DNA from: Myxococcus landrumus
GTDB taxonomy: Bacteria; Myxococcota; Myxococcia; Myxococcales; Myxococcaceae
Assembly (NCBI RefSeq): GCF_017301635.1
Contig: NZ_CP071091.1
Span: forward strand, 1,872,001-1,936,000
Reading direction: 5' to 3'
Length of the DNA: 64,000 nt
Made by a program: the position numbers and the translations under genes. Below are positions 27,262 through 35,562 of the stretch, piece by piece. A model generated the notes under the pieces. It had not been told where the DNA came from. It did no database searches and saw only the letters and a program-made list of their open reading frames with translations. Position 1 is the stretch's first letter, and each line of letters begins with the position of its first letter.

Positions 27262-28374
27262 TCAGTGAAGGGGAGTTGCGTCAAACGGAATGACCTGGGT
27301 CTGGCCACTCACGTCGCAGACGGAACCCGCACCCGCGGCATCCGCGGGGTCTTCTCCGGGGCCTGTCGAGGCGCCCCAGTAGTTGAGGGTGGCATCGAGG
27401 AAGAGGCTCGTGTCGTTGACGACGCCGCAGTTGGGGACGGACTGGAAGGTTCCGCCGACGGGCTCGCCGAGGTTTCCGTAGAAGCTGTTGCCGTGGAGTC
27501 CGGGGGCGGAGTCGCCGCGGAGCCAGAGACCCGCGCCACGGTTGCCAATGGCGGCGTTGCCCGAGAAGTCGAGCTGGGCAGGACCCGAAGTGAAGATGAG
27601 GAAGCCGATGGCCCGGTTGCCGATGGACTGGTTGTTCTTGAAGGTGCCCTGATTGAGCCAGACGGTGAACCCGTGGCCGTGGACGGGGCCCTTGCCATTG
27701 TCGGTGGCGATGTTTCCCGTGACGACCGAGGCGCCCGATTCGGAGGTGACGGTAATCCCTGACCCGTTGCCGAGGGAGAGGTTGTCTTTGACAGTGATTT
27801 CATCGCCCCAGACGCGGAAGCCATCGTCACCGTTTCCCTGGGCGATATTGTCAATGATTCGCACGTTGCGGCCGCCGAGGGAATCCAGGCCGATGCCGTC
27901 ATCATCGGTGACCTTCCCTGCCCCGGTGAGGGTGAAGCCCTTCTTGGGGCCGCCGAAGGTGACCTCGCTCGCGGTGATGTTGACGACATCCAGCACGGCG
28001 CCGTTGGCGTCGAGGACGGTGCGCTCCGCGCCGGCGGACGAGACGATCTGGAGGGGTTTGTCGATGAGGATCATGCAGCGGCAGCCCGTGGCGACCTCGG
28101 CGGCTTCCTCGCCGGGGTCATTGAAGTCGCCGTCGCTGTTCAGGTCTCCGTAGCGGCCAGGGCCGACGAGGATGCGCTCACCCGGCAGGGCATGGGAGAT
28201 GGCCATGCGGATGGAGCGACATGGGTTCGACTTCGCGCCACAGGCGGCCGTGTCCACCGCGTTGTTGGAGACATAGAGCGTTCGTACCGTCTCCCGCACG
28301 GGTTCCGCGAGGCTCCCCGCAGGAATCCACAGCGCGCTCGACAAGATGAGCAGTCCAAACGTTTGCCTTGTCAT
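27262..28374 (-). CDS. Exported right-handed parallel beta-helix protein
   Basis: 370 residues from the ATG at 28374. A perfect AGGAGG (28385-28380) lies 5 nt upstream and rules out the longer upstream frame. Sec signal peptide (FGLLILSSALWIPAGSLAEP). The body shows polysaccharide-lyase-like beta-helix repeats of about 22 residues (NVRIIDNIAQGNGDDGFRVW, ITVKDNLSLGNGSGITV, FKNNQSIGNRAIGFLIF). The N-terminal AACGAKSNPCRSIRMAI segment is typical of Myxococcus PbH1 proteins. No catalytic Asp cluster of pectate lyase can be assigned confidently, so it may bind or cleave a polysaccharide. Likely released or surface-located. Confidence 0.87.
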   Translation of the reverse strand: MTRQTFGLLILSSALWIPAGSLAEPVRETVRTLYVSNNAVDTAACGAKSNPCRSIRMAISHALPGERILVGPGRYGDLNSDGDFNDPGEEAAEVATGCRCMILIDKPLQIVSSAGAERTVLDANGAVLDVVNITASEVTFGGPKKGFTLTGAGKVTDDDGIGLDSLGGRNVRIIDNIAQGNGDDGFRVWGDEITVKDNLSLGNGSGITVTSESGASVVTGNIATDNGKGPVHGHGFTVWLNQGTFKNNQSIGNRAIGFLIFTSGPAQLDFSGNAAIGNRGAGLWLRGDSAPGLHGNSFYGNLGEPVGGTFQSVPNCGVVNDTSLFLDATLNYWGASTGPGEDPADAAGAGSVCDVSGQTQVIPFDATPLH

Positions 28375-28410
28375 GATGACCTCCTGACCCGCATTCGCCA
28401 CGGGCCCGCA

Positions 28411-28429
28411 GGCGCCATTGAGTGGCGCC
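28411..28429 (-). repeat. Inverted repeat in the leader of the beta-helix gene
   Basis: GGCGCCA (28411-28417), 5-nt loop, TGGCGCC (28423-28429); perfect 7-bp arms. It lies about 26 bp upstream of the AGGAGG element of the beta-helix gene. It could be an operator or mRNA-stabilising leader hairpin; no evidence separates these. Confidence 0.4.
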
Positions 28430-28540
28430 AGGGGCCAACGTGGCGTTGAGCCGTCAGGAGCGGTACCCCTTAGCACGGGAGTGCATGTCGACTTCTGGAC
28501 CGTGAAACCAAATCGCTCGGCTCGGTCACGCACACCCTAC

Positions 28541-28559
28541 ATCAACAAAGCCATCAACA
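28541..28559 (-). repeat. Dispersed 19-bp intergenic motif, copy 1
   Basis: Minus strand TGTTGATGGCTTTGTTGAT. It matches copy 2 (45491-45509) at 17 of 19 positions. On the plus strand it is two direct ATCAACA units 12 bp apart, and an ACGCACA heptamer lies 6 bp to the left. It sits 92 bp after the S41 gene stop and about 167 bp before the beta-helix gene start, so it could be a 3' element of the first or an upstream activator site of the second. Confidence 0.5.
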
Positions 28560-28562
28560 CCG

Positions 28563-28589
28563 TGTCGCGCTCACCCGGCAAGCGCGACA
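28563..28589 (-). terminator. Candidate terminator hairpin after the S41 gene
   Basis: TGTCGCGCT (28563-28571), 9-nt loop, AGCGCGACA (28581-28589), perfect 9-bp arms. On the minus strand it lies about 62 nt after the S41 peptidase stop and is followed by the U/G-rich 19-bp motif. No uninterrupted U-tract, so termination efficiency is uncertain. Confidence 0.45.
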
Positions 28590-28650
28590 GACACCCATGT
28601 CAGCCCAATCGCAGCAAACCCAAGACATCCCCAACGAAGCCCCCACCCGC

Positions 28651-30888
28651 TCACTGTCCCGTGCGCAGATACTCGATGGCCCGGAGCAGCTCCGTGTCCC
28701 TCCCGGCGGCGATGTCCGAGGCCGTGGGTGCGGCTTCGATGTCCGGGACGATGCCCACCCCGTGGAAACGCGAGCCGTCCGGGAAGAGGACCTTCATTCC
28801 GGTGAACCACGCGACCATGTACCCAGGGAGCAACAACTGGGAGATGGCCCCGTTCGTCCCCGCGCTGCGCCGGCCAATGACCGTCACCCGCCGGGCGCCC
28901 GTCATCACCATGGAGAAGTCCTCCGCCGCGGACACCGACCGGGGGCCCACCAGGAGGACGATAGGGCCCGCATAGGAGGGGTTCGACCGTGGCTCCATCG
29001 GGTACGAGTCGCCCTGAAACTCGAACGACTCGGGGCCCGCCCAGACCGGGTACATGAGATAGGACGTGAAGAACGTCGTCGGAATGAGTCGCCGTTGCGC
29101 ATCGTAGGACTCAAGGCCCGGGTAGCCACGCATGTCCAACACGAGGCCGCGGGCCCCTTGCGCGGCGGTAAGGGCCGTCCGGAACTTCGCGTCGTTGGCG
29201 AGGACCTGGTTGGCCAGGTTGATGTAGTGCAGGTCCGGCGCGCCAAGGTCCGCGAGGCTGCCCGCCTCCCTGAGCGACGGGGGACCCAGCACCATCCGAG
29301 GATGAGGCTGTACCTGCACGAAGCGGGTGACACCATCCACCCCGCGCAGCCCGAACGTCTTGGGGCCGTTCATGTTGATCAATCGCCGAGCGGCGACCTC
29401 ACGCTTGAAGCCCGGCGTCGCGGCCGAGGTGTGCGCCATCTCCGTGGCCAACCACTCGGACATGGGCTGGCCTTCGATGCTCGTCAGCGTGTCGCCAGGG
29501 TGGACCTCCGTCAGCTCCGAGCGCAGGACGACAGGCTCTCCGGCCACGTCATCCAGCAAGACGCCGAAGTAGCCCACGGGTGGCGGAGTCCCTCGCGCGT
29601 AGACGAACGCGTGGCCATCCTGGAGGACCTCGGAGAAGCGCAGGAGCAGCCGATGCGTCTGGGCGACTTGCGTGACGGGCACGGCGTCCACCGAGGCCAG
29701 CATCTCCAGGAGGCGTCCATCAATGCCATCCCCCACGACATCGAAGTAGGGAAAGAACAGCCGCGTGGCGCCGTGGAAGATGAGGAGGTCCGCCCGGGCG
29801 ATGCCCGACGAGGCCTCACTGGGTGGCGGGACCTCGAGAGCGAATCGCTTGGGTGGGGCGTTGCGCGTGACGGGCGCGGTGCGGTCCACCGGAGGGGGCG
29901 CACCGAGGAAGGCCGCGGCCTGGAGCACTCGCGCGGATGGGAGGGATTCAGAGCTGGCCGCGCCCAATCCAAAGCGGGAGAGGGACAGGTCCGCCGGAAT
30001 GACATCGGGGGCAGCCCCCTGCGCGTCCTCCAGTCGCGCCGTGCGCACGAGCATTCCCCTCGCCCTGACGGGCATCCACTTCGACTCCGCGACCGCCGTG
30101 TGGACGGGAGAACCAACGAGCCAGGCCCGCCGGGCCATCCGCAGGTCCACGGCGAAACGGGCCGCCGCGGGGGCCAGCGCAGGGCCGGTGAGCAGCGTGA
30201 CCGGAAGCTCCGACCGTCCTGTCGCGGCGTGCGGCTCCCGTGCGCGGAGGTCCACGTAGTTGGTGTAGATGGGATACTCCTCTTCGGGCACCACCTCGTC
30301 CGTCATCCCGACGTGATGTCGGACGCGCTCGGAGAGGCGCGTGACGGGCGCGGTGCTGACCACGCCGATGGCTCGGGCCAGCGCTTCTTCGAGCCCCGGC
30401 GCCGCCGGCAGCTCCCGCAGGTCGATGATGGCCGCTCGAGCATGTCGGGGTAGTGGGAGGTCCCCTGTCCCCGGGCGGATGACCGCGATGGCACCCAGCA
30501 TGAGGACCCGAGCGGGGCGCAGCGACTTGGAAGACACGTCCAGGGCGCAGACACCTTCCACCCTGTCGGCGTAGTGGGTGGCGGCGACGTCCCAGTCCAC
30601 CGACGCCCCCTCCAGCACGCGGACCAGCGCCAGGTCCGCATCGTTGTAGCTGGGACCCGTGCCGAAGAAGCGCGCCTGGCCATGTGCCGCGGACATCGCG
30701 ACGGGAGCAGGCAGAGAGGTGGTGGGCCCCGCCTGGCCGAAGTCGCACCAACGCTCGGCGGACGACTGCGCCTGTCCCCAGGCACCTCCCCCTGTCAGCG
30801 TGAGAAGGACCGCGGTGAGTCGACCCTGCCGTTGCCCGCGACGGGCCCAGGAAGCGCCATGAAGAAGGAGGTGCCGGATGCTCGACAT
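28651..30888 (-). CDS. Exported S41-family (C-terminal processing) peptidase-like protein
   Basis: 745 residues from the ATG at 30888, giving a signal sequence with a basic start and RLTAVLLTLTGGGAWGQAQ. About 330-745 show the S41/TSPc layout: a substrate-binding and PDZ-like region (PPVGYFGVLLDD, VHPGDTLTSIEG), then GLVLDMRGYPG, and the nucleophile segment RSVSAAEDFS with S653 (catalytic Ser position of the SAAED form) and E656, then GTNGAISQLLLPGY. The N-terminal ~300 residues have no clear family. These peptidases cleave near the C-terminus of exported proteins. It lies 169 bp downstream of the PLD/C48 gene, with two hairpins between, so co-transcription is uncertain. Confidence 0.83.
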   Translation of the reverse strand: MSSIRHLLLHGASWARRGQRQGRLTAVLLTLTGGGAWGQAQSSAERWCDFGQAGPTTSLPAPVAMSAAHGQARFFGTGPSYNDADLALVRVLEGASVDWDVAATHYADRVEGVCALDVSSKSLRPARVLMLGAIAVIRPGTGDLPLPRHARAAIIDLRELPAAPGLEEALARAIGVVSTAPVTRLSERVRHHVGMTDEVVPEEEYPIYTNYVDLRAREPHAATGRSELPVTLLTGPALAPAAARFAVDLRMARRAWLVGSPVHTAVAESKWMPVRARGMLVRTARLEDAQGAAPDVIPADLSLSRFGLGAASSESLPSARVLQAAAFLGAPPPVDRTAPVTRNAPPKRFALEVPPPSEASSGIARADLLIFHGATRLFFPYFDVVGDGIDGRLLEMLASVDAVPVTQVAQTHRLLLRFSEVLQDGHAFVYARGTPPPVGYFGVLLDDVAGEPVVLRSELTEVHPGDTLTSIEGQPMSEWLATEMAHTSAATPGFKREVAARRLINMNGPKTFGLRGVDGVTRFVQVQPHPRMVLGPPSLREAGSLADLGAPDLHYINLANQVLANDAKFRTALTAAQGARGLVLDMRGYPGLESYDAQRRLIPTTFFTSYLMYPVWAGPESFEFQGDSYPMEPRSNPSYAGPIVLLVGPRSVSAAEDFSMVMTGARRVTVIGRRSAGTNGAISQLLLPGYMVAWFTGMKVLFPDGSRFHGVGIVPDIEAAPTASDIAAGRDTELLRAIEYLRTGQ

Positions 30889-30910
30889 AGGTGGGTGCCC
30901 CAGGCCCTCG

Positions 30911-30938
30911 CCCCCGTGGCGACTCAGGCCACCGGGGG
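30911..30938 (-). promoter_or_regulatory. GC-rich hairpin just upstream of the S41 gene
   Basis: CCCCCGTGGC (30911-30920), 7-nt loop, GCCAC-CGGGGG (to 30938); ten pairs with one bulge. It ends 22 nt before the S41 start codon on the minus strand and is stable enough to affect translation or to stop readthrough from the effector genes. Confidence 0.4.
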
Positions 30939-31007
30939 GAACGAACATGCCGAGCGGGCATATCGCCACATGCCTGCATTTGTGACCCATGCAACAACGA
31001 CTCCCCC

Positions 31008-31026
31008 CGCCACACCGGATGTGGCG
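31008..31026 (-). terminator. Hairpin after the PLD/C48 gene
   Basis: CGCCACA (31008-31014), 5-nt loop, TGTGGCG (31020-31026), perfect. It lies about 32 nt past the PLD/C48 stop on the minus strand. A G-run rather than a U-run follows, so it may be a weak or Rho-assisted terminator. Confidence 0.4.
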
Positions 31027-31057
31027 AAAGGAGGGACAACAGCCTCAGGCGCAGGTC

Positions 31058-34000
31058 TCAGAGCATGACGAAGTCGTCATCATCCGAGTCGTCCGGCTTC
31101 CCCCTCGTCGCCGTGCTCCCGCCACTCGCGGACGAGCTGGTGGAGAGCATGTCCGTGCCCTTCTTGGACGGGGCATCGGAGCCACCCACGAGGACGAAGT
31201 CGTCCACGACACGCCCGTTGATACCGTCCAGGGCCTGCTGGTGCAGCGCTCGGAAACGCATCGCGGCCTCGCGCGGGTTCCTCTCGGGAGGAGGCAGCGC
31301 CCCATCGTGCGAGACGAGCCACCGCGCGAGCTCGATGACCCACGGACCACAGCTGTTCTGTCCACCGTCGTGCCCCACCAGGCGGTCATTCTGGTAGCGG
31401 ACACCGCATCGCTCGACCAGCAGGTCCGGAAACGCCCGTCCCAATGTGCCCAGGTTGGGCACGGAGTCCGGACTGAGCGGATCGATGAAGAGCACACGGG
31501 CCTGTCCCCGAGCCCCCCCCGAGGGAGGCTCGACCTTGATGAAGATCAACCCCCAATGGTTGCCATTGACGTTGTAGGGCTGGACGATGATTCGAGGCGC
31601 CCCTCCCGCCATCAGCCCCCGCAGGGCTTCGTCATACGTGTCTGGAGCGATGCGGGCGAGCACGTAGCCGTTGATTCCGCGCAACACGACCACGTTCGGC
31701 ACGCGCCCGAGGTAGTGGTTCATCAACGTGAAGATCTGCTGATCGGTGTAGTAGTGGTCCCCCTCAATCTTGTCGCCGTTCTCATAGGAGCTGGCGGATG
31801 AGACCGGGACCTGCGTCGAAGGAGGCGTCTGGCTCGTCGTCGTGGAGCTGCTCGGCGGCGGTGGCGGAGCCAGGAGCGCCCGCTGCTGTCGCTCCATCAT
31901 GCCCTTCTTCGCGGACTCCGCATCCTTCTCGAGAATCACCGTGAGGTCCGGCGGCGCGCGCAGATCGACCCGGATGACCTTCCCCCGGTTGTCGGGATGC
32001 AGCAGCGGCGGAGACCAGACCTGCTGGCCCACGCCCCCTCGACCGAAGAAGGACGACGAGGTCCGGGAACTGAGCGACGGCAACGTCGGCTCGAGCATTC
32101 CGCTGAAGAACTCCGAGCGCGGCAGCATCCCGAATCCCGAAGACTTCATCAGCCGGGTCGCCGGCTGCCCCACGAGGAGACTGCGTCCAAACCCCAGCGC
32201 GTCACGGGGCACCTTCGAGAGCGTCTTGCAGCCCCCCTTGCACGCGGGGTTGACACAGTGCTGTCCCGAATAGTGCCAGAGCGGCTCCCAGTACGTCCGG
32301 AGCAGGTCCCCCACGGCGGCTGGCCCCTCGATGAGGTAGTTGAACTCGGAGAGGAAGCCTGGATAGAGATTGTCGGACCCGACGACATAGGCCTGGTCAT
32401 CGGCAATCATGATCTTGGTGTGATTGCCCGGCGCGGACGGGACCTTCGGCTTGATGGCGCCACTCGCCTTCACCACGGACTCCAGCGCGCTCCCGATGAT
32501 GCCCTTTTCCGGCGGCACCTGCGCGAGTGACGGCTGCTTCAACGTCGCGGTGAATCCCTCCGGCGTCAGCTCCGGCCAGAAGTACGACTCCCCTTCCCGC
32601 GTCTTCTCCGCGGGAACCTCCGTGTAATAGAACGGGGCAATGTGCAGCCGCGCCAGGGCCGCCAGCCGTGTCTCCGCATCTGGCCGCCGCGTGTCTGTCT
32701 CGACGGCATTCGCCATGTAGTACTGAAACAACTCGAACGTCCGGCACGCCCCTGAACCAAACGAATACTGGTCACCCTCCGCCCCGGCTCCGGCGTCCAG
32801 GGGCGAGACCACGACCTGCACCTGCAGCCTGGGATTGGCGATCAACGCCTCCATGATCCAATGACAGACCACGTGCGATGACCACTTCTTCTTCCACGCA
32901 CTCACCAGGTCCATCTGGGACAGCCGCAACGTGCTCGTGGCCCCATGGATCAACACCGACTTCATGATCTCGGACGCCCGCTCGTAGTCCCGCTCCATGT
33001 CCGGGCCCGACCAGTGCTTCCCGATGGACAGGACTCGACTGGCCTTCTTGTACTCATCGAGGCCCGCGTAGCCGATGACCTTCTCCTCCTTGAAGACAGG
33101 CCCCTCCAGGTCGCGCAGCGTCTGGAGATCATCCTCCCGAATCGCATCCGCGCCCAGGTCTTCCGGTGTCTCCTCCTCCAGGATGGTGGGCAGCGGCTCG
33201 AACCCGCCGCGACGGGGGCGAGGCCTGTCCCCTGGCAGGCTGCCCTGATGCAGCCGCGCGAACTCCCGCGAACGCTCGGTCCGGTGGTCTCCCGCCTCCC
33301 GCGAGCTCAGCGGGTCCTCCAGCCTGCGCACGCTCGCGTCGTCCCCGTTCCTCCACGTCAGGGTTCCGGGGTCCAGGAAATCCTTCGTCACCACGTCCTT
33401 GCCGCAGCCCCACATCCTGTCCAGGAACCGCTGCGAGCCCAGGGCCGCCTCGCCATGCATGACGACGGACACGTCGTGCACGGGCGGATAGCTGGTGAAC
33501 AGGTCCATGTTGAGGTTGTGCCCACCGACCAGGGCCTCGAGACCATCCGAGGCGATGATCTTCGAGTGGTTCCACGTCATCTTGGTGAAGTCATCATCCG
33601 GCTCGCCCACCATCCACGACGGCAGGGACCCGCCCACGAAGGCCGAGAACCCGGACATGAGCCCCTTCTGCAAGCGGAAGAACCGCGCCATCCAGAGGTC
33701 CGGCGCCGCGCCCCAGGCCCGCTGCCTTGAGCGCACCAGGCGAATCAGCGCGCCCTGGAAGTCGACGAGGTTGGGCGACGTGCCGTCCTTGAGGAGCATG
33801 GGCGTCTGCCCGAAGAGGAACCGGAACTGGGGAGCGGGACGACCGCGATGGGCCATCATCGCCGTGTCGATGGCCCCCAGAATCACCTTGGCCCAGGAGG
33901 GGTCCGGGCTGTTGAGCGAGGCCACGTCACAGCGGAACCGCGTCTTCTGGACGACCTCGATGATGGCTCGCTCGAAGTCCTTGGTGCGGCTCCGGGCCGC

Positions 34001-34132
34001 CGGCATGATCTCCGGCCCGAAGGGCAGCCCCCAGATGCGAGGCGTGTCCAGGACTCGCACATAGCTCTCCCCGCTCACGTGCGTGAAGTAGTGCCGGGGC
34101 ACCTGGGCCAATACGTCGTCAATCTTGCTCAT
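31058..34132 (-). CDS. Phospholipase D-like protein fused to a C-terminal Ulp1/C48-like cysteine protease
   Basis: 1024 residues, no signal peptide or membrane segment. Residues about 1-760 form a double phospholipase D fold: HKD motif 1 WNHSKIIASD (H189) and motif 2 GNHTKIMIADD (H571), each followed by the usual G-x-x-N or GSDN. T6SS effectors of the Tle5 class have this two-HKD layout. A Pro/Ser/Thr linker leads to about 810-960, which resembles Ulp1/SENP/C48 proteases: YYTDQQIFTLMNHYL, catalytic His in GNHWGLIFI, Asp in FIDPLSPDS, and GGQNSCGPW with C928. The C-terminus is an acidic DDSDDDD tail. Predicted roles (lipase and protease) come from family knowledge. It follows a Tle-like lipase gene by 60 bp. 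No immunity gene is recognised. Possibly an effector against prey membranes and proteins. Confidence 0.82.
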   Translation of the reverse strand: MSKIDDVLAQVPRHYFTHVSGESYVRVLDTPRIWGLPFGPEIMPAARSRTKDFERAIIEVVQKTRFRCDVASLNSPDPSWAKVILGAIDTAMMAHRGRPAPQFRFLFGQTPMLLKDGTSPNLVDFQGALIRLVRSRQRAWGAAPDLWMARFFRLQKGLMSGFSAFVGGSLPSWMVGEPDDDFTKMTWNHSKIIASDGLEALVGGHNLNMDLFTSYPPVHDVSVVMHGEAALGSQRFLDRMWGCGKDVVTKDFLDPGTLTWRNGDDASVRRLEDPLSSREAGDHRTERSREFARLHQGSLPGDRPRPRRGGFEPLPTILEEETPEDLGADAIREDDLQTLRDLEGPVFKEEKVIGYAGLDEYKKASRVLSIGKHWSGPDMERDYERASEIMKSVLIHGATSTLRLSQMDLVSAWKKKWSSHVVCHWIMEALIANPRLQVQVVVSPLDAGAGAEGDQYSFGSGACRTFELFQYYMANAVETDTRRPDAETRLAALARLHIAPFYYTEVPAEKTREGESYFWPELTPEGFTATLKQPSLAQVPPEKGIIGSALESVVKASGAIKPKVPSAPGNHTKIMIADDQAYVVGSDNLYPGFLSEFNYLIEGPAAVGDLLRTYWEPLWHYSGQHCVNPACKGGCKTLSKVPRDALGFGRSLLVGQPATRLMKSSGFGMLPRSEFFSGMLEPTLPSLSSRTSSSFFGRGGVGQQVWSPPLLHPDNRGKVIRVDLRAPPDLTVILEKDAESAKKGMMERQQRALLAPPPPPSSSTTTSQTPPSTQVPVSSASSYENGDKIEGDHYYTDQQIFTLMNHYLGRVPNVVVLRGINGYVLARIAPDTYDEALRGLMAGGAPRIIVQPYNVNGNHWGLIFIKVEPPSGGARGQARVLFIDPLSPDSVPNLGTLGRAFPDLLVERCGVRYQNDRLVGHDGGQNSCGPWVIELARWLVSHDGALPPPERNPREAAMRFRALHQQALDGINGRVVDDFVLVGGSDAPSKKGTDMLSTSSSASGGSTATRGKPDDSDDDDFVML

Positions 34133-34192
34133 CGCCGTCGAACTCCTCGCCTGGATGGGTGGTGCGATGTCTCTCGGTGACTCGGAGCCAGC

Positions 34193-35455
34193 TCAAAGGA
34201 ACGTCCAGTTCACCCAGCCCCCACCGGCCTGCTCGATGGTGCAGGGAAACGCCAGGCTGAGCGGCGGCGTGCCCACCACATCCTCGAAGTAGTAGCGCTC
34301 CGTGCTGCCTCGTCCGTGGATGGACGAGACACGCCGCACACTCGGCCGAAGCACCGTGCGAGACGTCCGGGCCTCACCATTCGCCATGGTGTCGAAGTGG
34401 GTATGCGCCGTGTGGATTCGCCGGCGCAGGGATTTGACGTTCTCCCGGACGCGGCTTCGCGTCTGGAAGGTCGTGTCCCATTGGGTCAGGTAGGCCCGCG
34501 CCATCTTGTAGACGAGCTTGGGAACCGCGGCGACGTCGGGGCTGACCTTGGACGCCACATACAAACCATCCGAGGTGGAGTTGCCCGCGACGGTGCCGTG
34601 CCGCCCGCGACAGGCGTAGAGCTTGTAGTTCACGGGCTGCGCCAGCTCGCTGCGAGCGAGCGGGTCGTCCAGTTGCCGGTGGTCCGCGAGCGTCATCCAC
34701 GAGCTCCCCAGTCCCCGGGTGCTCTCGACGAGCGCGTGGGGGGCATGCTGGGTCATCCGGGCATTGGGCCGCGGAATCACCGCGCTGAAGCCCGTGTCCA
34801 GGTGGTCCCAGGCGTAGACGCCGACATAGTTGGCCACGTTCGGGGCCAGCTGGGTCTGGGTGCCGTACCACACGCCCGTGCCCGGAACGGGGTCGATGGC
34901 GAAGATGTTGATGGGGATGTTGGCGCAGGCCTTTCCCCCATAGGCATGGATGAACCAGGCGGCCATGAGCGACTCGACCGCGCCACGGCTGTGCCCGATG
35001 AAGTTGTACTGCTCCGCCCCGCTGGCCACCGCGAGGCTGGCGGCGTGCAACGCGAGCGCGGCGTCGGCCCAGCCCGAAATCTGCCCCACCATGCTCCGCT
35101 GATTCCCCTCGGAGTAGGTCCGGGCATAGGAGCGCAGCTCACCAGGGGCACCCGGGAGGGAGCTGTCCAGCGGGGAGCACGCATCCATCTGGTGGTGCCA
35201 GTCGTTCTCACCGACACCGCGCACGGTGGCGCTCAGCTTCGTGTCCTGGATCTCGCCGGAGATCTCCTTGTGGAGCCGCACCGGGATGTATCCCGTCTCC
35301 TTGTCGTAGATGTCCTTGTCGCTGATGAGCCGCTTGTCGCTCTTGGCGAGCCAGCCGATGAGGGTGTTCTTGTAGTCCCAGTACCGGGTCTCTTCTCCCT
35401 CGTCCCGCGAGCAGCCGGTTCCACAGAAACACACGGTGAAGACATTCTTCGGCAT
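34193..35455 (-). CDS. DUF2235/Tle-like alpha/beta hydrolase, putative effector
   Basis: 420 residues from the ATG at 35455; no signal peptide. The N-terminus (VFTVCFCGTG) resembles the FFDGTGN opening of DUF2235 proteins, which include T6SS phospholipase effectors of the Tle1-4 groups. The nucleophile elbow is FIGHSRGAVESL with S156; a later DPVPGTGVW segment and several His (for example HLDTGFS) could complete the triad. First gene of a likely two-gene unit with the PLD/C48 gene. Substrate and delivery route are not shown by sequence; there are no VgrG, Hcp or PAAR genes in the window. Confidence 0.75.
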   Translation of the reverse strand: MPKNVFTVCFCGTGCSRDEGEETRYWDYKNTLIGWLAKSDKRLISDKDIYDKETGYIPVRLHKEISGEIQDTKLSATVRGVGENDWHHQMDACSPLDSSLPGAPGELRSYARTYSEGNQRSMVGQISGWADAALALHAASLAVASGAEQYNFIGHSRGAVESLMAAWFIHAYGGKACANIPINIFAIDPVPGTGVWYGTQTQLAPNVANYVGVYAWDHLDTGFSAVIPRPNARMTQHAPHALVESTRGLGSSWMTLADHRQLDDPLARSELAQPVNYKLYACRGRHGTVAGNSTSDGLYVASKVSPDVAAVPKLVYKMARAYLTQWDTTFQTRSRVRENVKSLRRRIHTAHTHFDTMANGEARTSRTVLRPSVRRVSSIHGRGSTERYYFEDVVGTPPLSLAFPCTIEQAGGGWVNWTFL

Positions 35456-35562
35456 GCCACGTCCGTCCGAGCGAGGGGGAGAATCCAGCGTCTCCCCTGC
35501 CAGTCGCGTGCCGAGGCTGTTTCACACGACGCGCCAGGAGGGAACCGCGTGAGACGCGGCCC

